A stretch of 64,000 nt of DNA from JACMLD01 sp047602295 (GTDB taxonomy: Bacteria > Bacteroidota > Bacteroidia > Chitinophagales > Chitinophagaceae): contig JASGHP010000001.1 in assembly GCA_047602295.1 (NCBI GenBank), positions 3,720,001 to 3,784,000 on the forward strand, given 5' to 3'. Numbering within the stretch: the first letter of the stretch is position 1; each line of letters starts with the position of its first letter. Both the position numbers and the translations under genes were made by a program. The notes beneath the pieces are model-generated. The model saw only the letters and a program-made list of their open reading frames with translations, searched no databases and was not told the DNA's origin. This document shows positions 16,463-25,126 of the stretch, one piece after another.

Positions 16463-18907
16463 TTACATTTTTGCCGCTCTTATAATATCTGCAAACACTC
16501 CGGATGCGGTAACTTCTGCACCCGCACCTGCACCTTTCACCACTAATGGCTGCTCAGGATAACGTTCTGTGTAAAACAATACCACGTTGTCTTTTCCATA
16601 CAAATGATAGAAATCGCTTTGCGGGTCTATATGTTTTAGTCCAACGCCTGCTCCTGTTGCAGAATAAGAGGCTACAAACTTCAGCTTTTTACCGGCACTG
16701 GCCGCTTCTGCATATATTTTTTTAAAATGATCTTCTTCTTTTGCCATGGCCGCATAGAAATCGGCAACAGATCCTTTCATGCACGATTCAGGCATAAATG
16801 TAGTGTTGCTGATCTGTTCCATTTCAATTTTTTCTCCGGTTTCCCTCGCAAGAATCATAATCTTGCGCATTACATCGGTACCGCTTAAATCAAGGCGTGG
16901 ATCTGGCTCTGTGTAACCTTCGTCCTGTGCTTGTTTCACCACATCGGCAAATTTCTTTTCGCCATTATAATTATTAAATACAAAATTAAGTGTACCGCTC
17001 AGTACAGCTTCAATCTTGTTTATCTTATCGCCACTGCGCATCAGGTCATTCAATGTGCCAATAACAGGAAGACCTGCACCAACATTGGTTTCAAACAGGA
17101 ACTGGCAGTTGTGTTCGCGGGCAAGGTCTTTTAATTTTTTATAGTAACTAAATGGTGCAGAGCAGGCTACTTTATTGCAGGCTACTACAGATATGCTGTG
17201 CTGCAACAGTTGGTCATATATCATGGCTACTGCGTCATTGGCAGTAATGTCCACAAAAACGGAGTTGCGCAGGTTTTTGCTGATGATATTATTTACAAAT
17301 CCCTGCAATTCCATTGGCTCGCCATTGCTCAATTGATCTTTCCATTTTTTCAGATCAACACCTTCTTCGTTAAACAGCATTTTTTTGCTGTTGGCAATGC
17401 CTATCACCCTTATCTGTAACCGAAGATGATGCTGCAGGTATTCCAATTGTTGCTGCAATTGTGCTATCAGTTTGCCACCCACATTACCCACACCAGTTAT
17501 AAACAGGTTTACTTGTTTGTATGTTGTTTCAAAAAATTCTTCGTGCAGAATATTGATGGCTTCTTTTACATCTTCTGTGGCTATAACTGCAGATATATTT
17601 CTTTCTGAAGAACCTTGTGCTATTGCTCTTACGTTTACACCGTTTCGTCCCATGGCCCCAAACATTTTTCCGCTGGTACCCGGATGGCTTTTCATATTGT
17701 CGCCCACCAGCGCTATAATTGATAATTGTTTCTCTACTGCTAATGGCTCTACCTTTCCTGTTTCAATTTCATAGGCAAATGTGCTGTCAACTACCTCTTT
17801 TGCTTTAGCTGTATGCACATCATCTATACCTACACAAATGGAATGTTCAGAAGAACCTTGCGTAATAAGAATAACATTAATTGACGCATTAGCAAGTGCT
17901 TCAAACAATCTTTTAGAAAAACCAGGTACACCTGCCATACCACTTCCTTCTAAACTTAGCAACGCAATTTTATTAATGCTGGAAATGCCGCGAATGCTAT
18001 TGCCATTTTTTACGGAAGCGCTTTCTATTACGGTGCCATAATCCTGCGGAGCAAAAGTGTTCTTTACCCAAACAGGTATATTCCTGCTCATAACGGGTTG
18101 TATAGTGGGGGGATAAATTACTTTAGCGCCAAAGTGGGAGAGTTCCATTGCTTCCTGGTAAGAGATATGCGGAATTACTTTTGCAGTGGCCACCAGTCTT
18201 GGATCGGCTGTCATCATACCGCTTACATCTGTCCATATTTCTACACTGGCCGCATTTACAGCAGCAGCAACAATAGCAGCGGTATAGTCAGATCCACCGC
18301 GACCTAATGTAGTTGCTACGCCTTCATTGTTTTTAGAAACAAAACCCGGCATTACAAACAATTGTTGTTTGGCGCTGCCAAAATACGTTTCAATTTTTTT
18401 ATTGGTTGCTGCAAAATCTACTGCAGCGTTTCCATAATTGCTATTAGTTACAATTAATTCGCGGGAGTCTGTCCAAGCACTGTCTGCAACACTTGTTTTA
18501 AATCTGGCAGCAATAATTTGAGAGGAAAGCAATTCGCCATAACTCACCATCCTGTCTTTTGTGCGGGCAGATAATTCTCCCAATAAAAAAATACCATTGC
18601 AGATATCTTCTATCTCGTTGCAAAGTTTTTTCACCATACTCAGCACACTGCTCTGCTGCGTTACCGGAATCAAAGCTTTCGCTACTTCCAGGTGACGTTG
18701 TTCTATTTGTTGTAAAATCTCTTTGTATTTTTCATCGCCTGCTGCCGCTGTAGTAGCAGCGTTAATAAGCGTATCAGTTATTCCACCCAGCGCAGATACA
18801 ACCAGCGCTGTTTTATCTTTTTTTATAACCTGCTCTACAATGGCAACAACCTTGTTGATATTTTCTGCATTTGCTACGGAAGTACCGCCAAATTTTAAGA
18901 CCTGCAT
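16463..18907 (-). CDS. thrA: Bifunctional aspartate kinase / homoserine dehydrogenase
   Basis: An 814-residue fusion catalysing the first and third steps from aspartate to homoserine (EC 2.7.2.4 and 1.1.1.3). The kinase domain begins with VLKFGGTSVANAENI, with GRGGSDYTAAI around residue 205. The middle carries ACT domains (SLEGSGMAGVPGFS, LITQGSSEHSICV) that bind allosteric effectors, usually threonine. The dehydrogenase half starts near residue 460 with the NAD(P) motif FITGVGNVGGKL and contains GTLNFVFNNY and DEGYTEPDPRLDLSGTDV. A Thr/Ile-rich leader peptide precedes it by 104 bases, implying threonine/isoleucine-responsive control. Confidence 0.97.
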   Translation of the reverse strand: MQVLKFGGTSVANAENINKVVAIVEQVIKKDKTALVVSALGGITDTLINAATTAAAGDEKYKEILQQIEQRHLEVAKALIPVTQQSSVLSMVKKLCNEIEDICNGIFLLGELSARTKDRMVSYGELLSSQIIAARFKTSVADSAWTDSRELIVTNSNYGNAAVDFAATNKKIETYFGSAKQQLFVMPGFVSKNNEGVATTLGRGGSDYTAAIVAAAVNAASVEIWTDVSGMMTADPRLVATAKVIPHISYQEAMELSHFGAKVIYPPTIQPVMSRNIPVWVKNTFAPQDYGTVIESASVKNGNSIRGISSINKIALLSLEGSGMAGVPGFSKRLFEALANASINVILITQGSSEHSICVGIDDVHTAKAKEVVDSTFAYEIETGKVEPLAVEKQLSIIALVGDNMKSHPGTSGKMFGAMGRNGVNVRAIAQGSSERNISAVIATEDVKEAINILHEEFFETTYKQVNLFITGVGNVGGKLIAQLQQQLEYLQHHLRLQIRVIGIANSKKMLFNEEGVDLKKWKDQLSNGEPMELQGFVNNIISKNLRNSVFVDITANDAVAMIYDQLLQHSISVVACNKVACSAPFSYYKKLKDLAREHNCQFLFETNVGAGLPVIGTLNDLMRSGDKINKIEAVLSGTLNFVFNNYNGEKKFADVVKQAQDEGYTEPDPRLDLSGTDVMRKIMILARETGEKIEMEQISNTTFMPESCMKGSVADFYAAMAKEEDHFKKIYAEAASAGKKLKFVASYSATGAGVGLKHIDPQSDFYHLYGKDNVVLFYTERYPEQPLVVKGAGAGAEVTASGVFADIIRAAKM

Positions 18908-19005
18908 ATATGTTTGTTAGATGATGAGAATTGATGTTAGTGAAATGACATGGTTTTTTCTAAACCTGTTCAGCCAATGGCCCAATGCTTTAATATGGAA
19001 ATATG

Positions 19006-19022
19006 CAACCCTTAACGGGTTG
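19006..19022 (-). promoter_or_regulatory. Hairpin overlapping the thr leader stop codon
   Basis: On the minus strand, CAACCC-GTTAA-GGGTTG forms a 6-bp GC-containing hairpin whose loop contains the leader stop codon TAA. Its position fits a ribosome-sensitive control element. I see no T-tract terminator between it and thrA, so whether control is transcriptional or translational is open. Confidence 0.4.
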
Positions 19023-19140
19023 TAATAGTGGTAATGGTAATAGTAGATATGGTAGCAGTTGTTGCTACTGAAGAAATGAAAGCTGTAATATGATTGCTTT
19101 TTTGTACCACTTTTTTTAAGACGACGAAGGTAACAACCAT
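19012..19140 (-). CDS. thrL: thr operon leader peptide (Thr/Ile-rich, 42 codons)
   Basis: Reading the minus strand upstream of thrA gives ATG at 19140 and an open frame of 42 codons ending TAA at 19012-19014. The last sixteen residues are TTATISTITITTITTR: nine Thr and four Ile. This is the composition of the E. coli ThrL peptide, whose Thr/Ile codons make the ribosome stall when charged tRNAs are scarce and so relieve attenuation of thrABC. The leader sits 104 bases before thrA and about 36 bases after a perfect -7 box. The role is inferred from position and composition; the downstream hairpins are not of textbook attenuator form. Confidence 0.8.
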   Translation of the reverse strand: MVVTFVVLKKVVQKSNHITAFISSVATTATISTITITTITTR

Positions 19141-19175
19141 TGCTGATATAACAATCGTTAGTTTTGATAATTTTT

Positions 19176-19183
19176 CAAACTTA
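19176..19183 (-). promoter_or_regulatory. Putative -7 box of the thr operon
   Basis: The minus strand reads TAAGTTTG, an exact TAnnTTTG match, 35 bases upstream of the leader ATG, giving a 5' UTR of roughly 30 bases. A TTTG occurs 27 bases further upstream, longer than the usual 19-21, so the -33 element is uncertain. Confidence 0.5.
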
Positions 19184-19500
19184 AGGCCTAATCAGTAAAA
19201 AATATAGAAACAAACTATTGTTTTTTTTAGGTCTAATTGCCATCTTTCCAAGAGTTTTTAAATAGCATCAATCTCAATATCATTTTTTACCCGTATTTTC
19301 ATTGCACGATTTTGCTGCTTGCTATATTGATTGCATAAAGGGCTTATTCCGTGATTTTTTGTATGAAACCGGCAGTATACCATTATTCAATAGTGGTTGT
19401 GTCACTCACTTGTACTGTAAACCGTTATTCACCCAAAAGAAATTCAGACATATAACACGATAAAGCCTCAACACGAACAAACTTAAAAATTTCATTGTCA
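19184..19500. other. Intergenic region between thr leader promoter and ppc
   Basis: About 315 AT-rich bases separating the divergent thr and ppc transcripts. It must hold the ppc promoter, but I see no exact TAnnTTTG box with good spacing on the plus strand and no further open frame. Confidence 0.4.
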
Positions 19501-21417
19501 ATGGATCATCAGTCATCCCGAGGTTTGCAGCAATTCAAGAACTATGTTGCTATAAAATTTCAGTTATACAATAGCCTTTTTAGTTCTCTTCCTTTTCATC
19601 GCATAGAAAAGACCGGTATTTTATTGTCTTTGCTGGTATCTGACTGTGAAGATGGTTATAAGAAAAAACAAAGCCCTTCGCAAATACTGGATGATTTTTT
19701 TGCCAAGCATACACCGCAGTTAAATGAAAAGGAGAGGCTTGATCTCATGTTCCGTTTTGTACAATATACAGAGCGGCAGGTGGTATTGTTTGATGCTTTG
19801 GAAGATGCGTCATTCAGGGAGATAAATGACGTAAACGGTGCAGGCTCTCTAAAACACCTGGAATCAGAAATTTTGCAAACAAACAGCCAGGAAGCATTTG
19901 CAGAGAAACTGAAACACTTTGCTATTCGCCTGGTGTTGACAGCGCATCCAACTCAATTCTACCCTGGTTCAGTATTGGGCATTATCAATGATCTGTCAAA
20001 ATCATTGTCAGACAACAATGCTGCACAGGTACATTTGCTTTTACAGCAACTGGGTAAAACACCTTTCTTCAAGCAAATCAAACCAACACCTTTTGATGAA
20101 GCGGTAAGTTTGATATGGTACCTGGAAAATGTATTTTATGCAGCATCCGGCCGCATCATTAATTTTTTAAAGAACCAATTCGCAGACGCCATACCTGCTA
20201 ATAATCCTATTATTAATATGGGTTTTTGGCCAGGTGGCGACAGAGACGGCAACCCCAATGTAACTTCTGAAATCACCTTGCAGGTAGCAGATGCTTTGCG
20301 TGTAAGCATCATCCGCTGTTATTATATGGATGTGCGCCGATTAAAAAGAAGGCTTACGTTCAAAGGCGTTGAAAACATATTGGCCGATCTGGAAAAAACT
20401 TTGTACAATAATATTTTCATTCCCGGGCATCGCACAGAATTGAAAAAAGAAGATATTATTGATCCACTGAACAAAATCCGCGAAACACTTATTTACCAGC
20501 ACAACAGTCTTTTCTTAGAGTCGTTAGAAAACCTCATTAGCAAAGTGAGTGTATTTGGCTTGTATTTCGCATCACTGGATATCAGGCAAGAGAGCACCGT
20601 GCATACTAAAACGTTTGCAGCAATTGCATCCAAGACAGATATATTGCCTGCAGACTACAGCTCTTTAAAAGAAGCCGATAAGATAAACGCATTAATGTCT
20701 ATCAATAAAACGGTAGATCCTGCAATAATAGAAGATGCTGTTATGCGTGATACACTGAAGAGTACCGGTGCTATACGCGAAATACAGCAATACAATGGAC
20801 AAAATGGCTGCAACCGTTATATCATCAGTCAATGTAACAGCGCATTGAATGTAATAGAAGTGTTTGGACTGTTTTTGTTGAATGGTTGGAAAAAAGAATC
20901 ACTTACAGTAGATATAGTTCCACTTTTTGAAACCATTGATGATTTGCAAGCTGCTTCAGAGATTATGCGCACTTTGTATGAAAACAAAGATTACAATGCA
21001 CATTTGAAGAAACGCAACAATTTGCAAACCATTATGGTGGGTTTTTCTGATGGCACAAAAGATGGTGGTTATTTTATGGCCAACTGGGGTATTTATAAAG
21101 CCAAAGAAGAACTGACTGCTATCTCTAAAGAATATGGCATTGACGTAGTATTTTTTGATGGTCGTGGCGGTCCTCCCGCACGTGGCGGTGGCAAAACGCA
21201 TAAGTTTTATGCGTCTATGGGCAAAAACATTTCAAACAAGGAAATACAACTTACCATACAGGGGCAGACCGTAAGTTCAAACTTTGGTACCATTGACTCT
21301 GCACAGTTTAATATAGAGCAATTGCTGAATGCTGGTATCTCAAACGATTCTGTTTTCAACCAAATCCATTACGCTGGAAGAAAAAGAAGAAGCATTATTG
21401 CAGGCGCTGGCCGATGA
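19501..21417 (+). CDS. ppc: Phosphoenolpyruvate carboxylase, N-terminal part (frameshifted gene)
   Basis: PEPC (EC 4.1.1.31) carboxylates PEP to oxaloacetate. This frame carries the first three quarters: the catalytic His in RLVLTAHPTQFYPG, GFWPGGDRDGNPNVT, the substrate strand LDIRQES and the loop FFDGRGGPPARGGGKTH. It runs in frame into DSAQFNIEQLLNAGISNDSVFNQ, then loses homology and stops at 21415-21417. The rest of the enzyme continues without loss in the +1 frame from about 21365. ATG at 19501 is preferred to TTG at 19495. The whole gene spans 2584 bases, one more than a multiple of three, so a single extra base explains the break. Confidence 0.9.
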   Translation: MDHQSSRGLQQFKNYVAIKFQLYNSLFSSLPFHRIEKTGILLSLLVSDCEDGYKKKQSPSQILDDFFAKHTPQLNEKERLDLMFRFVQYTERQVVLFDALEDASFREINDVNGAGSLKHLESEILQTNSQEAFAEKLKHFAIRLVLTAHPTQFYPGSVLGIINDLSKSLSDNNAAQVHLLLQQLGKTPFFKQIKPTPFDEAVSLIWYLENVFYAASGRIINFLKNQFADAIPANNPIINMGFWPGGDRDGNPNVTSEITLQVADALRVSIIRCYYMDVRRLKRRLTFKGVENILADLEKTLYNNIFIPGHRTELKKEDIIDPLNKIRETLIYQHNSLFLESLENLISKVSVFGLYFASLDIRQESTVHTKTFAAIASKTDILPADYSSLKEADKINALMSINKTVDPAIIEDAVMRDTLKSTGAIREIQQYNGQNGCNRYIISQCNSALNVIEVFGLFLLNGWKKESLTVDIVPLFETIDDLQAASEIMRTLYENKDYNAHLKKRNNLQTIMVGFSDGTKDGGYFMANWGIYKAKEELTAISKEYGIDVVFFDGRGGPPARGGGKTHKFYASMGKNISNKEIQLTIQGQTVSSNFGTIDSAQFNIEQLLNAGISNDSVFNQIHYAGRKRRSIIAGAGR

Positions 21418-22084
21418 AAGCTTCAAAGCATATATTGATTTGAAAGAACATCCTGATTTCTTAAACTACCTGGCATATATCAGCCCATTGCGTTTTTATG
21501 CAGAAACCAATATTGGCAGCAGGCCGGCAAAAAGAACTGGTGGTGCTAAACTGAACCTGAAAGATCTGAGAGCCATTCCTTATGTTGGTGCGTGGAGCCA
21601 GTTAAAACAAAACGTTACCGGTTTCTATGGTGTAGGCACAGCGTTACGCGAAATGGAAAAGCAGGGAAAATTTGCAGCCATAAAAAAATTGTACCATAGT
21701 TCGCTGTTCTTTAAAACGCTTATGGATAACTGTGAGATGGCAATGAAAAAGACTTATTTGCCACTGACAGAATACCTGGCGGATCATCCTATTTATGGAG
21801 AGCTGTGGAATAAAATCAATAAAGAGTTTGAGCTCACCAAACGTTATGTGTTGCAATTGTCTGGCAATACAGAGCTGATGGAAGATTACCCAGTAGAGCA
21901 ATTGTCTATCCAGATGCGTGAGCGCATTGTATTGCCACTGTTAACCATTCAGCAATATGCTATGTCTAAAATGCGGACAATGGAAGAAAAACAGATTAGC
22001 AATGATCCGCTTAAAGCCAATTACGAAAAGATAGTAATACGCTGCTCGTTTGGTATTATAAATGCGGGAAGAAACTCAGCGTAG
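21329..22084 (+). CDS. ppc: Phosphoenolpyruvate carboxylase, C-terminal part (frameshifted gene)
   Basis: From about 21365 (SITLEEKEEALLQALADES) this frame encodes the conserved C-terminal quarter of PEPC, including YISPLRFYAETNIGSRPAKR and LRAIPYVGAWSQLKQN, and ends FGIINAGRNSA, the normal carboxy-terminal region. Residues before SITL come from the overlap and are not homologous. Together the two frames would give an enzyme of about 860 residues. Either the gene is recently broken, or one base in the C/A/T-rich stretch 21345-21365 is a sequence error, or the ribosome shifts frame there; I favour error or recent mutation because all catalytic motifs are intact. Confidence 0.85.
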   Translation: MLVSQTILFSTKSITLEEKEEALLQALADESFKAYIDLKEHPDFLNYLAYISPLRFYAETNIGSRPAKRTGGAKLNLKDLRAIPYVGAWSQLKQNVTGFYGVGTALREMEKQGKFAAIKKLYHSSLFFKTLMDNCEMAMKKTYLPLTEYLADHPIYGELWNKINKEFELTKRYVLQLSGNTELMEDYPVEQLSIQMRERIVLPLLTIQQYAMSKMRTMEEKQISNDPLKANYEKIVIRCSFGIINAGRNSA

Positions 22085-22089
22085 AGAAC

Positions 22090-22113
22090 AGCTAATAGCT
22101 TTTAGCTACAAGT
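22090..22113 (+). repeat. AGCTAATAGCTTTTAGCTA-class repeat after ppc
   Basis: Ten bases after the ppc stop the plus strand reads ACAGCTAATAGCTTTTAGCT, the same class as at the ends of folC, hopJ and the 41946 gene. Confidence 0.55.
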
Positions 22114-22114
22114 A

Positions 22115-22147
22115 AAAGCCGTTTGCTTCAAGGGAGCAAACGGCTTT
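22115..22147. terminator. Bidirectional terminator between ppc and valS
   Basis: AAAGCCGTTTGCT and its exact complement form a 13-bp stem around a 7-base loop between two convergent genes. Confidence 0.8.
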
Positions 22148-22213
22148 ATGATTAGATAACAATCTCCCGACTTTCAGTACGGGACACGTACGTTCTATTG
22201 TAGAAGCAAAGGC

Positions 22214-22249
22214 ATTTTCACACTTTCACATTTATCACATTTCCACATT
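22214..22249 (-). repeat. GTGGAAATGTG-class repeat at the valS 3' end
   Basis: Starting at the valS stop codon the minus strand reads TAATGTGGAAATGTGATAAA and more of the same, then AATGCCTTTG. Same class as after thrB, purE and the ABC transporter. Confidence 0.65.
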
Positions 22250-24884
22250 ATAGAGTCGCCAAACTCTCAGCAATTATCTTCAGCTTTGCTTCAGCATCGG
22301 CTTTTTTCTTTCTTTCCAGTTCAATCACTTCCGGTTTTGCGTTTTGTACAAAACGCTCGTTGCCCAGTTTCTTTTCTACTGATGCTAAAAAGCCAATGAG
22401 GTGTTGCTGTTCTTTCAGCAAATCTTCTTTTTGGTTGCCAGCCTGTACAGGGTTTTCTGTAATAATATAGAATTTATCTTTCCCCATTACTACGGCAATG
22501 CTCTGCGGTACGGTCTCTTCTGTATAGTGAACAGCTTTTGCATTTACCTGTTTCGCTAGCAAACCTTCTACAGTTTGATACTGTGCTTTATCGTCAGGCT
22601 GAATATACAACTCTATTGTTTCCTTCGGTTTTAACTGGGCTTTGTTTCTTGCATCACGAATAGTAGTAATGGCATCTTTTAATAAAGAACCGGTAGCTAA
22701 TACTTTTGCATCAGTTGCTTTAGCCTCATCCAGTTGTTTTATACAAAGGTCGATTGGTTGTATTGCCAATTGCTGGTAAACTTCCTCTGTTATAAATGGC
22801 ATAAATGGATGCAACAATTGCATTAGCTCTGTAAAAAAGTATTCTGTCTTTCCCTGTATAGCCACGTCCATTAGTTCTTCCATACCTGGTTTTATCCATT
22901 CAAGATACCAGCTACAGAAGTCAGTCCAGATAAGTGAATAAATAGTTTTCAACGCCTCACTTAGTTTGAACTGTTTCATCAACACTTCTACTTCTGCTTT
23001 TGCTTCATTCAATCTATTTTCAAACCACTGAACAGCAAAGCTGTCTGCCAGTGGTGTTTGAGTAAGCGCTTGTTTTCCCTGCCATATTTTTACCAGCTTC
23101 AGTGCATTCCACAATTTATTATTAAAGAATTTGCCTTGCTCCAATGATGATTCATCAAACAACAAATCATTACCTGCGGGAGAAGAGATCATAATACCAA
23201 ACCGAACCGCATCTGCACCGTAATCATCAATCAGCTTCAGCAAATCAGGACTATTGCCCAATTGCTTGCTCATCTTGCGGCCCTGTTTATCACGCACCAT
23301 GCCGGTAAAGTATACATCTTTAAACGGCGCTTTCTGTTTAAATGCATAACCCGCCATAATCATCCTGGCTACCCAGAAGAAAATAATATCCTGGCCAGTT
23401 ACCAATGTAGTAGTAGGGTAGTAATAATCAATTTCGTTATTATCCGGGTGACTGATACCTTTAAAAACTTCTATAGGCCACAACCAGGAAGAGAACCAGG
23501 TATCAAGCACATCTTCATCGCGGGTTAGTTTTGCGCCTTTTGCTTTTTCAAGTGCTTCAGCTTCTGTAGTAGCAACATAGCAATTGCCGGCTTCATCGTA
23601 CCAGGCAGGTATTTGTTGTCCCCACCAAAGCTGGCGGCTGATGCACCAGTCTTTTATATTTTCTAACCAGTAGCTATAAGTGTTTTTTAATTTGGCCGGA
23701 TGAAATGTAATCTCATCATTCATTACTGCACTCAGTGTTTCCGGGTTTTTGCCCAGGAAAGTCTTCATGTCAATAAACCATTGCAGGCTAAGGCGTGATT
23801 CAATTACCGCACCTGTTCTTTCACTGGTGCCTACCTGGCCTTTGTAATCTTCCACTTTATCTAACTGGCCCAACTGTGCAATGTCTTCTGCAATCTTTTT
23901 CCTAAGCGCAAAACGATCTACTCCGTTGTAACCAAGCACCTGTGCAGATGGTTGCTCATCCATTAAATCTGCAGCAGTAAACTTGCCTTCAGCATCCAGT
24001 GTATTCAATGCTTTCAGGTTGTGCTTTCTGCCGAGCTCATTATCGTTTTTATCGTGTGCTGGTGTAATTTTTAAAGCACCAGTACCAAATTCTGCTTCTA
24101 CATATTCATCTGCAATAATGGGTATTTTGCGATTAATGATTGGTACAATGGCCTGCTTTCCTACAAATGAAGTATAGCGTTGATCAAGCGGGTTTACGCA
24201 AATGGCCACATCGCCCAAAATAGTTTCAGGGCGCGTAGTGGCAACTGTTATAAATTGCCCGCTACCATCTGCCAATGGATACTTTACATAATAGAGTTTG
24301 GAATTACTTTCTTTAAAGATCACTTCTTCATCACTTAACGCAGTCTTGCCAACAGGATCCCAGTTCACCATTCTTAAACCGCGATAAATTGTGCCGTCCT
24401 GGTATAAACGAACAAAAATATCTATTACAGATTTGTAATAGTCTTCGTCCATTGTAAAACTGGTTCTATTCCAGTCGAGGCTGCAACCCAGTTTTTTTAA
24501 CTGTTGTAAAATAATGCCACCATATTTTTCCTTCCACTCCCATGCGTAGGAAAGAAACTCTTCTCTACTTAAAGATGCTTTGGTAATGCCCCTTTCGCGC
24601 AGCATAGCTACTACTTTAGCTTCTGTGGCAATAGAAGCGTGATCAGTACCTGGCACCCAGCAAGCGTTAAAGCCCTGCATGCGGGCACGGCGTACTAATA
24701 TATCCTGTATAGTATTATTGAGGCAATGGCCCATGTGCAGCACGCCGGTAACATTGGGCGGCGGTATTACAACTGTATAAGGTTGCCTGCCATCTGGTTT
24801 GCTGTTAAAATATCCTTTGTCCAGCCAATGAGAATACCATTTATTGTCAACGTCTGCGGGTGTAAAATTTTTGCTCAATTCCAT
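22248..24884 (-). CDS. valS: Valine--tRNA ligase
   Basis: A class I aminoacyl-tRNA synthetase (EC 6.1.1.9) of 878 residues. The HIGH motif appears as HMGH at residues 50-53 (PPNVTGVLHMGHCLN), the editing domain contains TVATTRPETILGD, and the KMSKS loop is GRKMSKQLGNSPD near residue 530. A C-terminal coiled coil with SVEKKLGNERFVQNAKPEV matches ValS rather than IleS. It is transcribed alone; a -7 box lies 26 bases upstream. Confidence 0.98.
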   Translation of the reverse strand: MELSKNFTPADVDNKWYSHWLDKGYFNSKPDGRQPYTVVIPPPNVTGVLHMGHCLNNTIQDILVRRARMQGFNACWVPGTDHASIATEAKVVAMLRERGITKASLSREEFLSYAWEWKEKYGGIILQQLKKLGCSLDWNRTSFTMDEDYYKSVIDIFVRLYQDGTIYRGLRMVNWDPVGKTALSDEEVIFKESNSKLYYVKYPLADGSGQFITVATTRPETILGDVAICVNPLDQRYTSFVGKQAIVPIINRKIPIIADEYVEAEFGTGALKITPAHDKNDNELGRKHNLKALNTLDAEGKFTAADLMDEQPSAQVLGYNGVDRFALRKKIAEDIAQLGQLDKVEDYKGQVGTSERTGAVIESRLSLQWFIDMKTFLGKNPETLSAVMNDEITFHPAKLKNTYSYWLENIKDWCISRQLWWGQQIPAWYDEAGNCYVATTEAEALEKAKGAKLTRDEDVLDTWFSSWLWPIEVFKGISHPDNNEIDYYYPTTTLVTGQDIIFFWVARMIMAGYAFKQKAPFKDVYFTGMVRDKQGRKMSKQLGNSPDLLKLIDDYGADAVRFGIMISSPAGNDLLFDESSLEQGKFFNNKLWNALKLVKIWQGKQALTQTPLADSFAVQWFENRLNEAKAEVEVLMKQFKLSEALKTIYSLIWTDFCSWYLEWIKPGMEELMDVAIQGKTEYFFTELMQLLHPFMPFITEEVYQQLAIQPIDLCIKQLDEAKATDAKVLATGSLLKDAITTIRDARNKAQLKPKETIELYIQPDDKAQYQTVEGLLAKQVNAKAVHYTEETVPQSIAVVMGKDKFYIITENPVQAGNQKEDLLKEQQHLIGFLASVEKKLGNERFVQNAKPEVIELERKKKADAEAKLKIIAESLATL

Positions 24885-24910
24885 AGTTAATCAGCCACTT
24901 ATTTGGCCTG

Positions 24911-24918
24911 CAAAGGTA
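24911..24918 (-). promoter_or_regulatory. Putative -7 box of valS
   Basis: The minus strand reads TACCTTTG (then CA), an exact TAnnTTTG match, 26 bases upstream of the valS ATG. No clear -33 TTTG is visible. Confidence 0.45.
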
Positions 24919-25126
24919 ATAAATGATGATGGAAGTTTGAAGTCTGATGTAGGATGTCTGATGTCTGATTTGCTTCAGTGCGAATCGTTCATTTTAAATT
25001 ATCCTTTTGTATTTGCAGAGCCCCATACGTTTATTCGGGGCTTCTTACTTCCGATATCCTACTTCATACTTCTGCTACAAAAAGCCAATATTTTTAGCAA
25101 TTTCTTCCTACATTTATCCTTCAATC

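Noticed and set aside
18940..19005. Classical U-tract attenuator terminator between the thr leader and thrA
   Set aside because: Only weak stems (GGTTT/AAACC, CTGAA/TTTAG) are present and no T run follows on the minus strand, so I do not annotate a terminator.
25007..25126. N-terminal extension of the DnaQ/GIY-YIG protein
   Set aside because: The extra 40 residues precede a complete exonuclease start (MYAIIDIETTGG) and overlap repeat-like CTGATGTAGGATGTCTGATG sequence.
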